Positions 1 through 9,237 of a stretch of DNA of 9,796 nucleotides are shown here, piece after piece. The stretch is from Acidobacteriota bacterium. GTDB lineage: Bacteria > Acidobacteriota > Holophagae > Holophagales > Holophagaceae. The stretch lies in the NCBI GenBank assembly GCA_021778785.1, contig JAJYBX010000040.1:1-9796 (forward strand), written 5' to 3'. The stretch's first letter is position 1. Each line of letters begins with the position of its first letter. The translations under genes and the position numbers were made by a program. Under the pieces are notes generated by a model. That model had not been told where the DNA came from. It searched no databases and was given only the letters and a program-made list of their open reading frames with translations.

Positions 1-208
1 CTCTGGGATCCAGGGGCAGGGCGCGGCAGAGGTACCAGGCCGTGAGGAAGAGGAAGGCGCCGAAGAGGCACAGGGCGAGCGACAGGCTGGCCGCTTCCAG
101 CCAGGACCAGCCTTGGCTCGCGCCCAGCACGGCCATGAGCGCCACGAGGGGGGCCCACCCCAGCAGGTAGGCCCCCAGACGCGCGCGGCTGGCCAGGAGG
201 GGGTGCAT
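1..208 (-). CDS. Sensor histidine kinase, LytS/YehU (AlgZ) type, N-terminal fragment
   Basis: Only the first 69 codons lie in the window; the gene continues past the left edge. The translation begins MHPLLASRARLGAYLLGW and contains two hydrophobic stretches (about residues 12-30 and 38-60) ending in AWYLCRALPL. This is typical of the membrane-bound N-terminus of LytS/YehU/AlgZ-type kinases, whose C-terminal His_kinase and HATPase domains would lie outside. Such kinases normally sense envelope or metabolite signals and phosphorylate a LytTR-domain response regulator. The start codon shares one base with the stop of the preceding LiaF-like gene (TGATG), which implies coupled translation and fixes the start. 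The kinase identity rests on N-terminal resemblance and gene context only, because no catalytic motif is visible. An unrelated small two-helix membrane protein is the alternative. Confidence 0.65.
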   Translation of the reverse strand, partial: MHPLLASRARLGAYLLGWAPLVALMAVLGASQGWSWLEAASLSLALCLFGAFLFLTAWYLCRALPLDPR

Positions 209-915
209 CAGGATTTCACCTCGACGCCCCCGAAGAGGGTGAGGCCGGTCAGCACGAGGCGTGGACGCTCGGCCTGGGCCTCGCCGCCGTGGTAGGTGTT
301 GTCCCCCACGCTGCCCATGATGGAGGTGGCGCGGTTGGCGACCTCCCAGCCCTCGGGCACGCGGATCTCGCCGCCGCCGAAGAGCACGAAGACGTCCACC
401 CGGGCCTGGTTCTCGGCGATGGCCGCATGGCGGAGATCCACCTCGAAGCCGCCGAAGATGGCCGTCAGCTCACCGCCCCGGAGGCTCTGGGTGAGCACCC
501 GCCGCTTGAAGGCCCCGAAGATGGCCGTGCCCTGAAGGAAGTCGTCCGACTTCTCGAGCTCGGGCGGAACGCCCCGGGACTGCTTCAGGGCCTTCACCAC
601 GAGGAGGATGCCCAGCGCCACGATGAGCAGGGGCCCCAGGGCATCGGTGAGGTGGACGCGGCCGAAGTTGGCCAGGAGGATGAAGGCGCCCACGAAGATG
701 AGCACCCAGGCGCCGGTGCCGCCGGAGCCCTCCTGCCGCAGCTTCGCCACGCCGAGCGCCACGAGCACGAGCGGCCACAGCTTGAAGATGAGGTGGGCCT
801 CCACCAGGCCGAGGTTGTCCAGGGTGAGGACGAGGCCGGCCACGATGATGGCCACGCCCAGCACCAGCTTGGGGCTGAAGGGGCTGGGAGCCTTGGGTTC
901 GGTATCGGGGATCAT
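208..915 (-). CDS. LiaF-like membrane protein (four-helix module plus beta-rich C-terminal domain)
   Basis: The 235-residue protein has four predicted membrane helices (about 16-35, 43-58, 68-85, 92-109) of the DUF5668/LiaF-LiaI transmembrane type, with the characteristic GLVLTLDNLGL turn after helix 1. Residues 125-235 form a beta-rich soluble domain with recurring Phe-Gly motifs (AIFGAF, AIFGGFEVDL, VLFGGGEIRVPEGW, SIMGSVGD, TLFGGVEV), as in the C-terminal domain of LiaF. In Firmicutes, LiaF restrains the LiaS kinase and responds to cell-wall stress. Here the gene lies directly before a sensor kinase start, so a similar accessory role at the membrane is inferred, not shown. Its ATG overlaps the stop of the upstream 129-aa gene by four bases (ATGA). 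The N-terminal module is clearly paralogous to that neighbour. Confidence 0.82.
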   Translation of the reverse strand: MIPDTEPKAPSPFSPKLVLGVAIIVAGLVLTLDNLGLVEAHLIFKLWPLVLVALGVAKLRQEGSGGTGAWVLIFVGAFILLANFGRVHLTDALGPLLIVALGILLVVKALKQSRGVPPELEKSDDFLQGTAIFGAFKRRVLTQSLRGGELTAIFGGFEVDLRHAAIAENQARVDVFVLFGGGEIRVPEGWEVANRATSIMGSVGDNTYHGGEAQAERPRLVLTGLTLFGGVEVKS

Positions 916-1301
916 GGCTTCCTCTCGGCGGGGCCGTTCCCAGCATCACAGGAATCGGACGGCTTCGGGGCGGAGGGCACCAGGGCCCGGAGGGTGAGGA
1001 CGGCGCCGCCCCAGACCACCAGGACGGGCCACCAGCGCTCGATGAGATCCTCGCGATCCCACTGGGCGGCCAGGCCCACCAGGGCGAAGGCGAGCCAGGC
1101 ATGGCCCCCGAGGTGGCCCCATCCGCGCTGGCGGAGCCGGGCCAGGCCGAACACCGCCGGGATCACCGGCCAGAAGCGGAAGAGGCCCCAGGCGCCGGGC
1201 CAGCCGAGCTGGTCGAGGGTGAGGAGCAGGCCCAGGGCGATCAGGGCGAGGCCGAAGACCAGTTTGGGCGTGAAGACGTGGGGGCGGTTCTGGGCGTTCA
1301 T
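912..1301 (-). CDS. DUF5668-type four-helix membrane protein (LiaF transmembrane module only)
   Basis: This 129-residue protein consists of a single LiaF/LiaI-like transmembrane module with hydrophobic segments at about 13-31, 38-56, 66-79 and 91-107. It carries the marker FTPKLVFGLALIALGLLLTL followed by DQLGW, closely matching the N-terminus of the next gene, and it lacks that protein's beta-rich C-terminal domain. The start is the ATG at 1301, preceded by a purine-rich GAGGAAGG about 10 nt upstream. That ATG overlaps the TGA of the 37-codon gene (ATGA), and its own TGA overlaps the next ATG in the same way. A longer reading frame in this phase runs upstream through the YigZ gene, but its N-terminal part is an antisense-like shadow without family resemblance. 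It is likely an inner-membrane partner of the LiaF-like protein; its molecular function is unknown. Confidence 0.82.
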   Translation of the reverse strand: MNAQNRPHVFTPKLVFGLALIALGLLLTLDQLGWPGAWGLFRFWPVIPAVFGLARLRQRGWGHLGGHAWLAFALVGLAAQWDREDLIERWWPVLVVWGGAVLTLRALVPSAPKPSDSCDAGNGPAERKP

Positions 1302-1411
1302 GGCTTGCGATCCTTCCTCGTGGAACCGAAGGGCAGGGCGAATCCGAAGGCGGGCAGCCAGAGTGCGACCCACCACCAGGGGCTGTCGAGAAACCAACCG
1401 GCATGGACCAT
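1298..1411 (-). CDS. Small single-helix membrane protein (37 aa), first gene of the LiaF-like cassette
   Basis: A 37-codon frame starts at ATG 1411 behind a strong Shine-Dalgarno sequence (GGGGAGGA, 5 nt from GGAGG to ATG) and stops in an ATGA overlap with the 129-aa gene. The product starts MVHAGWFLDS, has one Trp-rich hydrophobic helix (about residues 11-28, containing PWWWVALWLP and AFGFALPF), and ends in a basic tail (TRKDRKP). The positive-inside rule would place the C-terminus in the cytoplasm. The SD sequence, the exact overlap and the coherent membrane topology together argue that it is translated. Its size puts it below most annotation cut-offs. I do not recognise a family. It could be a small regulatory subunit of the membrane complex, or simply a leader peptide that couples translation to the genes behind it. 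Confidence 0.62.
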   Translation of the reverse strand: MVHAGWFLDSPWWWVALWLPAFGFALPFGSTRKDRKP

Positions 1412-1415
1412 GGAT

Positions 1416-1423
1416 TCCTCCCC
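1416..1423 (-). promoter_or_regulatory. Strong Shine-Dalgarno of the 37-codon gene
   Basis: The minus strand reads GGGGAGGA here, a near-perfect anti-16S match, with 5 nt between its GGAGG core and the ATG at 1411. It decides the start of the small gene. A second ATG at 1404 is out of frame with this reading. Confidence 0.7.
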
Positions 1424-1464
1424 GCTGTGACCAAGCTACGGAGGGGGGAGGCCCGGGACGAGCG

Positions 1465-1501
1465 GGGATCGGCGAACGGGGGGCCGGGATCGGTGAGCGG
1501 T
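1465..1501 (-). promoter_or_regulatory. Tandem direct repeat, 21-bp period; possible LytTR-type regulator site
   Basis: On the plus strand GGGATCGGCGAACGG (1465-1479) and GGGATCGGTGAGCGG (1486-1500) match at 13 of 15 bases with a 21-bp period. On the minus strand, in the orientation of the downstream cassette, the embedded 9-mers are ACCGCTCAC (1493-1501) and CCCGTTCGC (1472-1480), separated by 12 nt. LytTR-domain regulators (AgrA, AlgR, VirR) are known to bind paired 9-bp direct repeats of the form [TA][AC][CA]GTTN[AG][TG] spaced 12-13 nt. Each copy here fits at about seven of nine positions. The site lies about 55 bp upstream of the first cassette start, and the cassette includes a LytS-type kinase, which usually partners with a LytTR regulator. 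A chance tandem duplication in GC-rich DNA is the alternative. Confidence 0.38.
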
Positions 1502-2109
1502 CAGGTCCAGTCGATGCGACCGCCCCGGCTGCGCTCGCGCCAGGCGGCCTCCAGGGCCTCCGAGGCTTCCGGGGGGCATTCGAAGCCGATGATGGCGGCG
1601 GGTCCCTCGTAGCGCTGCTCGAGGATCCGGACGCCCGGGAAGGCCCCCAGTAGCGCGAAGGGCAGGTGGGCCAGGGCCAGGTCCACCCGGATGGCGCCCG
1701 TGCGGACGATGCGGACCTCCTCCCACAGCCCCAGGACTCCGGCCTCGGCCAGGGCGCCCTGGACCCCCTGGGTGTAGGCCCGGACGAGCCCGCCGGTCCC
1801 CAGCTTGGTGCCGCCGTACCACCGGATGCAGACGGCGATGAGATCCGTGGCGCCGGCGCCCTCCAGCACGGCGAGCATGGGCCGCCCCGCGGTGCCCGAG
1901 GGTTCGCCGTCATCGTCCGACCCACAGGCAGCGACCGGAACGCCCTCCCGCCACGCGCTGCAGTGGTGGGTGGCATCGAAATCCCGCTTGCGGAGGGCCG
2001 CCAGCACGGCGGCGCGGGCCTCCGCGTCCCCGGCCGGATGCAGCTCCGTGAGGAAGACCGAGGCCCTCTCGCGGAACCGGTGCGTAGCGATGCCTGTCAG
2101 ACGCCTCAT
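1501..2109 (-). CDS. yigZ: YigZ/IMPACT-family protein (UPF0029)
   Basis: The 202-residue product matches the usual length of E. coli YigZ (about 204). The IMPACT (UPF0029) domain covers about residues 10-125 and shows its hallmark blocks: DATHHCSAW (45-53), [16 protein letters not shown] (64-79) and [18 protein letters not shown] (95-112). A small C-terminal DUF1949-like domain, of the EF-G domain IV type, covers about 135-198. Eukaryotic IMPACT/Yih1 modulates the Gcn2 stress kinase; the bacterial role is not settled, and nucleic-acid or ribosome association has been proposed. I chose the ATG at 2109 because [12 protein letters not shown] aligns with the family N-terminus. The in-frame ATG at 2157 would add 16 residues without resemblance. 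No convincing Shine-Dalgarno precedes either start. The gene is divergent from fhs (107-bp gap). Confidence 0.9.
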   Translation of the reverse strand: MRRLTGIATHRFRERASVFLTELHPAGDAEARAAVLAALRKRDFDATHHCSAWREGVPVAACGSDDDGEPSGTAGRPMLAVLEGAGATDLIAVCIRWYGGTKLGTGGLVRAYTQGVQGALAEAGVLGLWEEVRIVRTGAIRVDLALAHLPFALLGAFPGVRILEQRYEGPAAIIGFECPPEASEALEAAWRERSRGGRIDWT

Positions 2110-2216
2110 GGGTCCAGCATGGGGGCCCCTGTGACCTGGATCAAGAATCCGGGCCATGGGAAGCTGGATCCCCGCCCCGTCTCTATCTTGGGGAGGCTCT
2201 TTGCCATGGAGGACGC
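2110..2216. promoter_or_regulatory. Divergent yigZ/fhs intergenic region
   Basis: This 107-bp region separates two divergently transcribed genes, so it should hold promoters for both. I cannot assign either confidently. TATCTT at 2184-2189 is a weak -10-like hexamer for fhs, without a recognisable -35 at 16-18 bp upstream. A GGAGG at 2208-2212, 4 nt before ATG 2217, is a good ribosome-binding site for fhs. No riboswitch-like structure was recognised by eye. Confidence 0.4.
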
Positions 2217-4127
2217 ATGCGTCCCGCCGCGATTCCCTTCACTCCCACCGCCCTCCGGCGCGTCGATCCCGTCCCTTCGGACCTGGACATCGCCCAGGCG
2301 GCGGACCTGAAGCCCATCGGCCGGGTCGCGGAGGAATTGGGGATCCTGCCGGAGGAGCTGGAACTCTACGGCCCGCACAAGGCCAAGGTCCGCCTGGAGG
2401 TGCTGGATCGGCTCCGGGAGGCCCCCCTCGGCAGGTACATCGATGTCACGGCCATCACGCCCACGCCCCTGGGCGAGGGCAAGACCACCACCACCGTGGG
2501 CCTGAGCCAGGCCCTGGGCGCCCACCTCGGGAAGCGGGTGATGACCTGCATCCGCCAGCCCAGCCAGGGCCCCACCTTTGGCATCAAGGGCGGCGCCGCG
2601 GGCGGCGGCTACAGCCAGGTGATCCCCATGGAGGACTTCAACCTCCACCTCACGGGGGACATCCACGCCATCACCGCGGCCCACAACCTGGTGGCCGCGG
2701 CCATCGACGCCCGCATCCTCCACGAGGCCGGGGCCACGGACGAGCAGCTCTTCGAGCGCATCTTCCCGAAGGACCGCAAGGGGAAGCGCCGCCTCCCCCG
2801 CACCCTTCGGACCCGCTGCGAGCGGCTGGGCCTGCCGGCGCGGGATCCCGAGCACCTCTCGCCGGAGGAACGGCGGCGCGTCTGCCGGCTGGACATCGAT
2901 CCCGCCGCCGTGACCTGGCGGCGCGTGGTGGACACCAGCGACCGGTTCCTCCGGGGCATCACGGTAGGCCAGGGTGAGGAGGAGAAGGGGTTCGCCCGGG
3001 AGACTGGCTTCGACATCGCCGTGGCCAGCGAGATCATGGCCGTGCTGGCCCTGGCGACGGGGTTGCAGGACATGCGCCGGCGGCTGGGGGACATCGTCAT
3101 CGGCCTGGACCGCCAGGGCCGGCCCGTCACCACCGAGGATCTGGGCGTGGCGGGCGCCATGACCGTGCTCATGCGGGATGCCCTCAAGCCCACCCTGATG
3201 CAGACCCTCGAGGGCACGCCGGTCTTCGTCCACGCCGGGCCCTTCGCCAACATCGCCCACGGCAACAGCTCCATCCTGGCCGATCAGATCGCCCTCCGCC
3301 TGGCGGACTACGTGGTCACCGAGTCCGGGTTCGGCGCGGACATGGGCATGGAGAAGTTCTTCGACATCAAGTGCCGGGTGTCGGGCCTGGTGCCCGATGC
3401 GGTGGTGCTGGTGGCCACGGTGCGGGCCCTCAAGATGCACGGCGGCGGCCCCAAGGTGGTGGCGGGCAAGCCCCTCGATCCGGTCTACATCGAGGAGAAC
3501 CTCGAGCTGCTGCGCCAGGGCCTGCCCAACCTGCGGGCCCACATCGGCATCGCCCGGAAGTTCGGCGTGCCCGTGGTGGTGGCCGTGAACAGCTTCGCCA
3601 CGGACTCGGAGGCCGAGCTGGAGCTGGTCCGCGCCGCCTCGGAGGAATCGGGGGCCGAGGCGGCCGTGGTGTGCCGCAACTGGGCCCAGGGCGGAGAAGG
3701 GGCCCTCGACCTGGCCAAGGCCGTCATGCGGGCGGCGGAGAAGCCCTCGGCCTTCCAGTTCCTCTATCCCCTGGAGGCCACCATCCAGCAGAAGATCGAG
3801 ACCATCGCCCGGGAGGTGTACGGGGCCGACGGCGTGGACTACAGCCCGGAGGCGGAGCGGAAGATCGCGGAATACACCCGCCTGGGCTACGGCCGGCTGC
3901 CGATCTGCATGGCCAAGACCCACCTCAGCCTGAGCCACGATCCCACCCTGAAGGGGGCGCCGAAGGGCTTCCGCATCCCCGTGCGGGACATCCGGGCCTC
4001 CGTGGGCGCGGGCTTCCTCTACCCGCTGCTGGGGAAGATGGCCACCATGCCCGGCCTGCCCACGCGCCCCGGGTTCTACGACGTGGACATCGATCCGGAG
4101 ACCGGGCGGGTGGTGGGCCTGTTCTGA
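2217..4127 (+). CDS. fhs: Formate--tetrahydrofolate ligase, long (eukaryote-like) form
   Basis: The enzyme joins formate to tetrahydrofolate with ATP hydrolysis, giving 10-formyl-THF for purine and one-carbon metabolism or the methyl branch of the Wood-Ljungdahl pathway; it is cytosolic. Visible hallmarks include [14 protein letters not shown] near the N-terminus, the P-loop TPLGEGKTT (residues 83-91), [69 protein letters not shown] and the C-terminal [14 protein letters not shown]. At 636 residues it exceeds the common bacterial form (about 555-560). The segment around residues 180-240 ([11 protein letters not shown], then [20 protein letters not shown]) and the C-terminal block resemble the synthetase domain of eukaryotic C1-THF synthase more than the Moorella-type enzyme. 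There is no dehydrogenase/cyclohydrolase domain. The start is supported by GGAGG 4 nt upstream. Confidence 0.97.
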   Translation: MRPAAIPFTPTALRRVDPVPSDLDIAQAADLKPIGRVAEELGILPEELELYGPHKAKVRLEVLDRLREAPLGRYIDVTAITPTPLGEGKTTTTVGLSQALGAHLGKRVMTCIRQPSQGPTFGIKGGAAGGGYSQVIPMEDFNLHLTGDIHAITAAHNLVAAAIDARILHEAGATDEQLFERIFPKDRKGKRRLPRTLRTRCERLGLPARDPEHLSPEERRRVCRLDIDPAAVTWRRVVDTSDRFLRGITVGQGEEEKGFARETGFDIAVASEIMAVLALATGLQDMRRRLGDIVIGLDRQGRPVTTEDLGVAGAMTVLMRDALKPTLMQTLEGTPVFVHAGPFANIAHGNSSILADQIALRLADYVVTESGFGADMGMEKFFDIKCRVSGLVPDAVVLVATVRALKMHGGGPKVVAGKPLDPVYIEENLELLRQGLPNLRAHIGIARKFGVPVVVAVNSFATDSEAELELVRAASEESGAEAAVVCRNWAQGGEGALDLAKAVMRAAEKPSAFQFLYPLEATIQQKIETIAREVYGADGVDYSPEAERKIAEYTRLGYGRLPICMAKTHLSLSHDPTLKGAPKGFRIPVRDIRASVGAGFLYPLLGKMATMPGLPTRPGFYDVDIDPETGRVVGLF

Positions 4128-4170
4128 CCCTCCGGGGAACGAAACGGCGGGCTGGTAGCATCAAGCCCTC

Positions 4171-6852
4171 ATGAAGATGGGTTCTGTGATGCCGATCGGC
4201 CGTTCCTTCCTCCGCGGGTGCCTGCGCGGCCCGCTGGCATCGGTGCTCCTGGGCGCGGCCCTGGTCGCCGCCCCGCCGCTCCGGGCGGACGATCCTCCGG
4301 CCAAGCCGGCCGTGGCCCGGGACCTGGGCGACGCCTTCCAGAAGGGCCCCATCGGCCTCCAGGCGGAGGTCATCCGGAAGGGGGCGCGGCTGCCCCTCTT
4401 CCAGGTGCCCGTGCTGCGCTACGAGGACCGTGTGGAGGTCAGCCTGTCGGGCGAAGCCTTCGATCCGCGGGTGACCCAGGCGGACTGGACCCTGATCGTC
4501 GTCTTCCTGCCCCGGACCGTGGCCCCCACGGAGCGCGGCGTGATGGAGCTGCGCCTGAAGCGGAAGGGCGAGGCCATGGTGGCCGCCCCCTTCACGGCGC
4601 CCTACGACGCCATCCCCATGTTCTTCCTGGTGCCCGACACCGGGGGGCGCCGGAAGATCCTCACGGACCTCTCGGCCCACCTGGAGGCCTTCCGGTCCAT
4701 CTGCCTCAAGCTCTCGGACCTCACGGAGCAGCGGGCCCACGCGGACCGCTTCCTCGCGGGCCTGGACACCATCCGCAAGAACCAGTCGCCGGCCTCGTAC
4801 GATGCGGCGGTGTTCAACTTCCTCAAGGCCTATGGTGGGCAGGTGTCCCAGGACTTCCAGGTCTTCCTGGCCCGCAACAGCGCCTCCAACCTGGAGAAGT
4901 TCCAGTTCCTGACGCAGGAGTTCACGCGGACCAACCTCCTTTCGCCCAGCGCCAGCGACGGGAGCGTGAGCCTGCAGGGGCAGTCCGTGTCCGGCCCCCT
5001 GCGCCCGGCTTCGGCCTACGTGGCCATCGCCTTCGACCTGGTGCAGATCTTCCAGAACCTGTGGCCGGGCCACCAGTTCCAGTACGTGCCGGCCCTGGCG
5101 CGGGACTTCGACGGTGCCCACGCCCAGCTCTGGTACGGGGACTGGATCCACACGACGGGCGAGGTGCGCGGGGCCCTGGTCTTCAGCCCCTGCCGCTGGA
5201 CGGACGCGGATCCGCCCGCCTTCACCTTCGACCTCCCGGCGGAGGGCAGCCTCCTCCAGCCCTTCGGCCGCCTCCAGATCCATGCCCGGACCCAGGGCAA
5301 CCTCCCCTTCGCCCTCTACGGCCACGGCTGGCAGCTGGTCCTGGAAGGGCCGAAGGGCGCCGCCCTCGCCCCGCTGCCCCTGGCGCCCAGCCCCGACCGC
5401 CAGGCCTTCGTGATCATGCCCGGTCCGGCCCAGGAGGCCCTGCGCCAGCGGAACCTCCTGGCCGTGAAGGCCCGGATCGAGGGGGCCTGGGGCTTCGATC
5501 CGGTGGCCACCCCGGCGGTGGAGCTTCCCGCGGGTCTCGATCCCGCCTGGGGCCCGACGGCAGAGGAGCGCTCGCACTTCATGCTGGGCCAGGGCTGCGC
5601 CTTCCGGCTGCCCGCGCCCTGGGCCGCCTGCGTCGGCCGGGTCATCTTCCATCCCGCCGGTGGCGCCGGGTCCTCGCTGGAAGCGGAGCTGAAGGCCCAG
5701 CCCGACGGCTCGCGGCTGGCCACCTTCAAGGCGCTGGCGGGTACCGCCGGGCCCGGCAGCCTCGACCTCACCCTGAGCGGAGCCAGCCAGCCCGCCCTCC
5801 GGGTGCCCATGGCCCTCCTGCCGCCGCTGCCGGTGGTCGATCATGTGGAGGTCCACCAGGGCGAGACCACCCTGCGGGTCGTGGGCAGCCACCTGCGGGA
5901 GGCCCGCGCCTGCGTGCTGGGCGGGATCACCTTCGCCCCCGGGCAGCGGACCCCCGAGGGCTGGACCTTCCTCAACGCGCAGAAGGCGATCCCCGGCGAG
6001 GCCGGCGACCTCCTGCAGGGGGAGCTGCGCCTGGGCGACGACCGCGCCCTGCCGCTCCAGGACGTGCCGCTCCTGCCGCCGCGCCCCCAGATCGGGGTCG
6101 TCCAGGTGATCCCGGAGCATCCCGCCAAGGGCCTGCCCCTCAGCGCCGACCGGCCCCTGATCCCCCCCGACGAGCCGGTGCTGGTCTCCGTCCTGCCAGG
6201 GCGGAAGGGGGCCTATCCCTTCGGCCGGAAGCCGCAGCTGCTGTTCCGGAGCCGTGAGGATCCCGCCACCATCCTTCCGCTGCCCGCCAAGCACCTGCGC
6301 ATGGTGGGACGGGGCCAGCGGCTCCTGGCCACCCTCAAGCTGTCGGATCTCTTCGGGGCCTCCGGTGCCGGGCACCTGGAGATCCAGGTGGCCGACGCGA
6401 AGGCCGGGGCCAGTGCCTGGGTGCCGCTCCAGCCCCTGTTCCTGGAGCTGCCGGACGTGAAGAACCTCCGCCCGGAGGGTTCCGGGGCCCGCCTGGAGGG
6501 GCCGGCCCTCGAAACCATCGAGGCGGTCGCGGCCTCACCGACGGGCCCATGGACGCCCTTCTCCTTCGGCTTCACAGACGGACTGGAAACGGGGGGCACG
6601 CCGGCGTTGGCCGCCGACGGGGCCCTCTTCCTGCGGCTCTACGGCTGGCCGGACCTGGTGGTGCGGCTCCAGGGGCCGGTGCCGCCGAAGGCCGTTGCGA
6701 CTGTCCCGGCGCCCAGTTCCGTGGCCCCTCCCGCCGTGCCCCAGGTCGCGCCCGTGAAGGTCCCGGAAGCGCCCAAGCCACCCACCGTCGAGGCCCCCCG
6801 GGCACCTGCCGCGCCTGTCCCCGCCAAGGGCGGCACGCCGCAGGCCCGCTGA
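4171..6852 (+). CDS. Large exported protein of unknown function
   Basis: I do not recognise this 893-residue protein. The N-terminus has a basic stretch (GRSFLRGCLRG), a hydrophobic core (PLASVLLGAALVAAPP) and a probable signal-peptidase site near LRA/DDPP, so it is probably exported to the periplasm or beyond. A Cys in the n-region is not placed as a lipobox. The body appears mostly beta-rich. Residues about 555-600 (VVDHVEVHQGETTLRVVGSH, then LGGITFAPG) resemble an IPT/TIG-like immunoglobulin fold, a weak match by eye. The last about 58 residues (836-893) are Pro/Ala/Val-rich and probably disordered. No catalytic motif was seen. The start is uncertain: ATGs at 4171, 4177 and 4189 are in frame, none has a clear Shine-Dalgarno, and 4189 gives the neatest signal peptide. 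It lies 43 bp after fhs and could be co-transcribed, but a functional link is not evident. Confidence 0.85.
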   Translation: MKMGSVMPIGRSFLRGCLRGPLASVLLGAALVAAPPLRADDPPAKPAVARDLGDAFQKGPIGLQAEVIRKGARLPLFQVPVLRYEDRVEVSLSGEAFDPRVTQADWTLIVVFLPRTVAPTERGVMELRLKRKGEAMVAAPFTAPYDAIPMFFLVPDTGGRRKILTDLSAHLEAFRSICLKLSDLTEQRAHADRFLAGLDTIRKNQSPASYDAAVFNFLKAYGGQVSQDFQVFLARNSASNLEKFQFLTQEFTRTNLLSPSASDGSVSLQGQSVSGPLRPASAYVAIAFDLVQIFQNLWPGHQFQYVPALARDFDGAHAQLWYGDWIHTTGEVRGALVFSPCRWTDADPPAFTFDLPAEGSLLQPFGRLQIHARTQGNLPFALYGHGWQLVLEGPKGAALAPLPLAPSPDRQAFVIMPGPAQEALRQRNLLAVKARIEGAWGFDPVATPAVELPAGLDPAWGPTAEERSHFMLGQGCAFRLPAPWAACVGRVIFHPAGGAGSSLEAELKAQPDGSRLATFKALAGTAGPGSLDLTLSGASQPALRVPMALLPPLPVVDHVEVHQGETTLRVVGSHLREARACVLGGITFAPGQRTPEGWTFLNAQKAIPGEAGDLLQGELRLGDDRALPLQDVPLLPPRPQIGVVQVIPEHPAKGLPLSADRPLIPPDEPVLVSVLPGRKGAYPFGRKPQLLFRSREDPATILPLPAKHLRMVGRGQRLLATLKLSDLFGASGAGHLEIQVADAKAGASAWVPLQPLFLELPDVKNLRPEGSGARLEGPALETIEAVAASPTGPWTPFSFGFTDGLETGGTPALAADGALFLRLYGWPDLVVRLQGPVPPKAVATVPAPSSVAPPAVPQVAPVKVPEAPKPPTVEAPRAPAAPVPAKGGTPQAR

Positions 6853-6862
6853 TCCGTACACG

Positions 6863-6894
6863 CGGAAGGCCGGGGCCTGGGCCCCGGCCTTCCG
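6863..6894. terminator. Bidirectional hairpin between convergent genes
   Basis: CGGAAGGCCGGGGCC (6863-6877) and its exact reverse complement (6880-6894) form a perfect 15-bp stem around a formal 2-nt loop, or 13 bp with a CTGG-like tetraloop after opening. It sits in the 54-bp gap between the convergent genes ending at 6852 (+) and 6907 (-), the expected place for a shared terminator. Neither strand has a run of T after the stem, so it is not a canonical intrinsic terminator; it may act through stem strength alone, help protect 3' ends, or work with Rho. Confidence 0.75.
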
Positions 6895-6906
6895 GTGTTC
6901 CGAGGG

Positions 6907-9237
<2,331 letters not shown>

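Noticed and set aside
289..1653. 454-codon plus-strand frame across the LiaF-like cassette
   Set aside because: Antisense to three membrane proteins with clear family features and overlapping starts and stops; its translation has no coherent domains.
1302..1976. Upstream extension of the 129-aa membrane protein in the same frame
   Set aside because: It runs through the YigZ gene in another phase, is Pro/Arg/Ser-rich and shadow-like; the internal ATG at 1301 has an RBS and an ATGA overlap.
2110..2157. Alternative upstream ATG for yigZ
   Set aside because: It adds 16 residues with no family resemblance and has no ribosome-binding site; the shorter product matches the usual length.
2110..2216. 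THF or other riboswitch upstream of fhs
   Set aside because: The gap is only 107 bp, shared with a divergent gene, and I saw no conserved riboswitch core by eye.
2106..3938. 610-codon open frame antisense to fhs
   Set aside because: Composition is shadow-like (His/Gly/Leu/Ala-rich, no recognisable motifs) and the plus strand encodes an unmistakable Fhs.
3925..6375. 816-codon open frame antisense to fhs end and the exported-protein gene
   Set aside because: It lies opposite convincing genes, is rich in His, Gly, Arg and Pro with no domain resemblance, and is what high-GC codon bias produces in the antisense frame.
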